Source: JBBSEZ01 sp038239195 (lineage in GTDB: Bacteria > Planctomycetota > Planctomycetia > Gemmatales > Gemmataceae). Taken from it: a stretch of 31,505 bases of DNA. This document shows positions 29,184-31,505 of the stretch, in pieces. How positions within the stretch are numbered: position 1 is the first letter of the stretch; each line of letters starts with the position of its first letter. A model generated the notes under the pieces. It did no database searches. It was not told the DNA's origin and saw nothing but the letters and a program-made list of their open reading frames with translations. The stretch spans positions 1-31,505 of the forward strand of contig JBBSEZ010000054.1 of NCBI GenBank assembly GCA_038239195.1, in the 5' to 3' direction. A program made the translations under genes and the position numbers.

Positions 29184-31505
29184 ATGGCGTCTCGCTCTTG
29201 GATCGACAAGCTCTTCGTCCGGGGCCCCACCCGTCCGCGCACCGCCGCGAGGGCCCGACGAGGGGCGCGGCCATGCCTGGAGCCCCTGGAGGAGCGCCTG
29301 ACGCCGGCCACCCTCACCGTCACGAACCTCAACGACGTCACCGCGACGGGCGACGGGGTGTCGCTGCGCGAGGCGATTCTGTCCATCGACCAGGGCTCGA
29401 ACTTCAACTCCGACGTCCACGCCGACGTCAGCGCCAATGCCTACGGGAGCAACGACACCATCCAGTTCAGCGGCGCCGGCATTGGCCAGATCAACCTCAC
29501 GACCGTCGGCGACACGAGCTTCGGCCCCTCGGCGTTCCTCATCGGGAAATCGGCGATCATCATCGGCCCGTCAGGGAGCGCCGGCGTTTCCCTCGTTGGC
29601 CCCGGCTCGACCAGCCCGATGCGGCTCTTCGCCGTGAAGCCCGGCGTCAGCCTCACGCTGGACAACCTCACACTGTCCGGCGGCGACGCTCAGGGCGGCA
29701 ACGGCGGCAACGGCGGGCAGCACACTTCGTCGGTCAACGCTGCGGGCGGCGGTGCCGGGGGTGGTGCGGCGGGCCTCGGTGGCGCCATTTACAGCCAGGG
29801 CGCCCTGACCATCCAGAACAGCACCTTCACCAACAACACGGCCCAGGGAGGGGCCGGCGGCAGCGACAATGCCCTCGGTTATTCGGGCGGCGGCGGCGGC
29901 GGCGGTCTCGCCAGCTCGGGGCAAGATGGCCATGGGACGTCCTCCCGAACGGCCGGGCAGACCGATGGCGGGAACGGCGGCTCTCCGCACGGCGGCTCTG
30001 GCGGTGGCAGCAGTGGCATCAATCCCGACGATGGCGGCGATGCTGGGGGAGGCGGTGGCGGGGGCGGTGGGGGCGGAGACGTCGGCGGCAGCGACCACAC
30101 CGGCGGTCACGGGGGCATGGGCGGCTTTGGAGGTGGCGGAGGCGGCGGTGGCGGAGGCACCGAGGGCGGGTCCGGCGCCCGCGGCGGTGCGGGGGGCTTC
30201 GGAGGAGGAGGAGGTGGCGGGAGCGACTCCTTCTCGAACAGGGGTGGGGCGGCCGGGCCCCACGGCTTCGGCGGGGGAGACGGCGGCGCCGGCGGCACGG
30301 GCAACAGTAGCCCTGACGGCGGCGGTGGCGGCGGGGGCGCCGGCCTGGGCGGGGCCATCTTCAGCGATCAGGGCGGGTCGCTGACCATCTCCAACAGCAC
30401 GTTCTCCAACAACAAAGCAATCGGAGGCGCGGGCGGCGCCGGCGGTACCTCCGGGAACGCCGGAGCGGCCGGCAGCGGCCTCGGCGGGGCCGTCTTCACC
30501 CGCAACGAAACGGCCGTCCTCACCAACACCACCTTCGCGAACGACCAGGCCGATCGGGGCGCCGACGCCTACAACCTCAGCGATGGTCCAAGCCAGCAAG
30601 GCGTCGTGCATCTGAACAACGCCATCCTCACCGCCCCCGCCAACGGCGCCAGCGACTACCAGGAAAGCACCATCAACAGCGGGACGACCGCCTCCAGCGA
30701 CGGCGGCAACAACCTGATCGCCGCCCCGGGCAACTACGGCGGGGCCTCCAGCGCCGCCAATCCCCTGCTGGCCACCTCCACCCCGGCCAACAACGGCGGC
30801 CCGACGCGGACGTTCAACCTCCAGTCCGCCAGCCCCGCCATCGACAAAGGGAACAATTCCGCCGGGAGCGTCGGCGCAACCGATCAGCGCGGCTTCACGC
30901 GGACCATCCACACCACCGTGGACGTCGGGGCCGTGGAAGATCAGATCGGGTTCTCGGGACAGAGCGATCAGGCAGGGGCGACCGGAAGCTCGACTTCCCT
31001 CGACCTCGGCTCCTTCAGCGATGCGAGCGGGGCCGCGCCTCCCTCCCCCGGGTGGGGGGTGGACGTCAACTGGGGCGACGCCTCCACGGACACCACGTTC
31101 CAGGTCGCGTCCGCCGGGGCGCTCGGCTCGAAGTCGCACACGTACGCCAACGCCACCACCTACGTCGTCACCGTCACCGTCACCAACCCGACGACGAACG
31201 ACTCCAACCAAACCACCTTCCAGGTGGTGGTCAGCGCGGCGAGTGGGTTGGCCGTCACGGCCACGGCAATTTCGCCTACCGAGCGAGCATCCTTCAGTGG
31301 GCAGGTGGCGACGTTCACCGATGGCGGTAACACCGCGCCGACCGGCCATTACGCGGCCACCATTCACTGGGGCGACGCCTCGGGCGCCGGCACGGACACG
31401 ACGGGCGACGTGACGCAGCCGGGCGGCAGCGGCACCGCCTACGTGGTCAAGGCCGCCACCACGCCACACACCTACAGCGAGGAAGGCGCCTACACCTTCA
31501 CCGTC
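29184..31505 (+). CDS. Giant surface protein: beta-helix with Gly-rich loops and PKD-like repeats (3' end outside window)
   Basis: The frame is open from ATG 29184 (AAGGAG upstream) to the window end, 774 codons without a stop. Residues about 31-43 (CLEPLEERLTPAT) are the planctomycete surface-protein N-terminal motif. The CSLREA-like GVSLREAIL lies at about 58-66. Residues about 70-560 are a parallel beta-helix with NLTLSGG and ALTIQNSTFTNN turns, ending in a choice-of-anchor-Q-type segment: NNGGPTRTFNLQSASPAIDKG, then VDVGAVE. Between the turns, roughly residues 170-390, lie long glycine tracts. From about residue 580, PKD-like modules follow (VDVNWGDAS, then IHWGDASGAG, each ending in HTY). 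It is probably an adhesin or envelope protein; the function is unknown. Confidence 0.85.
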   Translation, partial: MASRSWIDKLFVRGPTRPRTAARARRGARPCLEPLEERLTPATLTVTNLNDVTATGDGVSLREAILSIDQGSNFNSDVHADVSANAYGSNDTIQFSGAGIGQINLTTVGDTSFGPSAFLIGKSAIIIGPSGSAGVSLVGPGSTSPMRLFAVKPGVSLTLDNLTLSGGDAQGGNGGNGGQHTSSVNAAGGGAGGGAAGLGGAIYSQGALTIQNSTFTNNTAQGGAGGSDNALGYSGGGGGGGLASSGQDGHGTSSRTAGQTDGGNGGSPHGGSGGGSSGINPDDGGDAGGGGGGGGGGGDVGGSDHTGGHGGMGGFGGGGGGGGGGTEGGSGARGGAGGFGGGGGGGSDSFSNRGGAAGPHGFGGGDGGAGGTGNSSPDGGGGGGGAGLGGAIFSDQGGSLTISNSTFSNNKAIGGAGGAGGTSGNAGAAGSGLGGAVFTRNETAVLTNTTFANDQADRGADAYNLSDGPSQQGVVHLNNAILTAPANGASDYQESTINSGTTASSDGGNNLIAAPGNYGGASSAANPLLATSTPANNGGPTRTFNLQSASPAIDKGNNSAGSVGATDQRGFTRTIHTTVDVGAVEDQIGFSGQSDQAGATGSSTSLDLGSFSDASGAAPPSPGWGVDVNWGDASTDTTFQVASAGALGSKSHTYANATTYVVTVTVTNPTTNDSNQTTFQVVVSAASGLAVTATAISPTERASFSGQVATFTDGGNTAPTGHYAATIHWGDASGAGTDTTGDVTQPGGSGTAYVVKAATTPHTYSEEGAYTFTV
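29688..30350 (+). repeat. Glycine-coding low-complexity tract inside the surface protein gene
   Basis: GGC/GGT/GGG/GGA codons dominate, with runs of six or more consecutive glycine codons near 29887-29910 and 30049-30075. The translated minus strand is proline-rich and is not a gene. The tract interrupts the beta-helix turns. Confidence 0.8.

Noticed and set aside
29571..31469. Long minus-strand open frame opposite the surface protein
   Set aside because: It arises from GC-rich glycine codons read backwards. The plus frame has the beta-helix and PKD-like motifs and a planctomycete N-terminus.

Overview
The window looks like chromosomal DNA of a high-GC planctomycete, most likely of the Gemmatales/Isosphaerales group. 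This is inferred from protein style and not from a marker gene. The pointers are the N-terminal L-E-P-L-E-E-R-L-T-P-A motif of a giant surface protein (29184 onward), a DUF4214 repeat protein, a YncE-propeller/phosphoesterase lipoprotein, an N-terminal C-x2-C...C-x2-C ribbon fused to a membrane-anchored CAP protein, an Uma2 nuclease, and many GTG starts behind GGAGG-type ribosome binding sites. No rRNA, tRNA or CRISPR array was seen.

Layout. 130-2448: LolC/E-type permease and LolD-type ATPase. 2519-4641: fold-IV aminotransferase (IlvE-like), a small secreted protein and a four-helix membrane protein. 4660-5987 (minus): two tandem DUF2007/zinc-ribbon/membrane paralogs. 5990-7053: a decayed copy of the comEC 3' end, then an overlapping gene pair (154 aa unknown plus HEPN-like). 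7054-9579 (minus): comEC. 9722-10429: Uma2 nuclease. 10439-15461 (minus): phosphatidylcholine-synthase-like enzyme, FHA-GAF-SpoIIE phosphatase, permease-binding-protein fusion and its ATPase (choline/betaine type). 15619-18144: YncE/phosphoesterase lipoprotein. 18145-19377: mostly gene-poor, with a long inverted repeat, a frameshifted small secreted protein and a small membrane protein. 19378-22080: NitT/TauT-type ABC importer whose binding protein carries an in-frame TGA. 22230-24695: triple-CAP membrane protein. 24749-24800: a perfect nested palindrome. 24815-25902: three small proteins. 26118-27859: a decayed insertion sequence with matching terminal inverted repeats, abutting a 5'-truncated DUF4214 gene with a strong terminator. 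29184-end: an open-ended beta-helix/PKD-like surface protein.

How genes may work together. The clearest functional neighbourhood is 10439-18144: a Pcs-like enzyme (which uses choline), an importer of the choline/betaine class, and a divergently transcribed exported phosphoesterase. Together they could scavenge choline for phosphatidylcholine. The binding protein, permease and ATPase at 19378-22080 form one importer operon, possibly preceded by two small exported or membrane proteins. The overlapping pair at 6200-7004 lies between two copies of the comEC 3' end and looks like an inserted cassette. Several frameshifts fall in or near G/C runs (18615-18625, 28239-28246, inside the transposase), so sequence error must be weighed against real decay.
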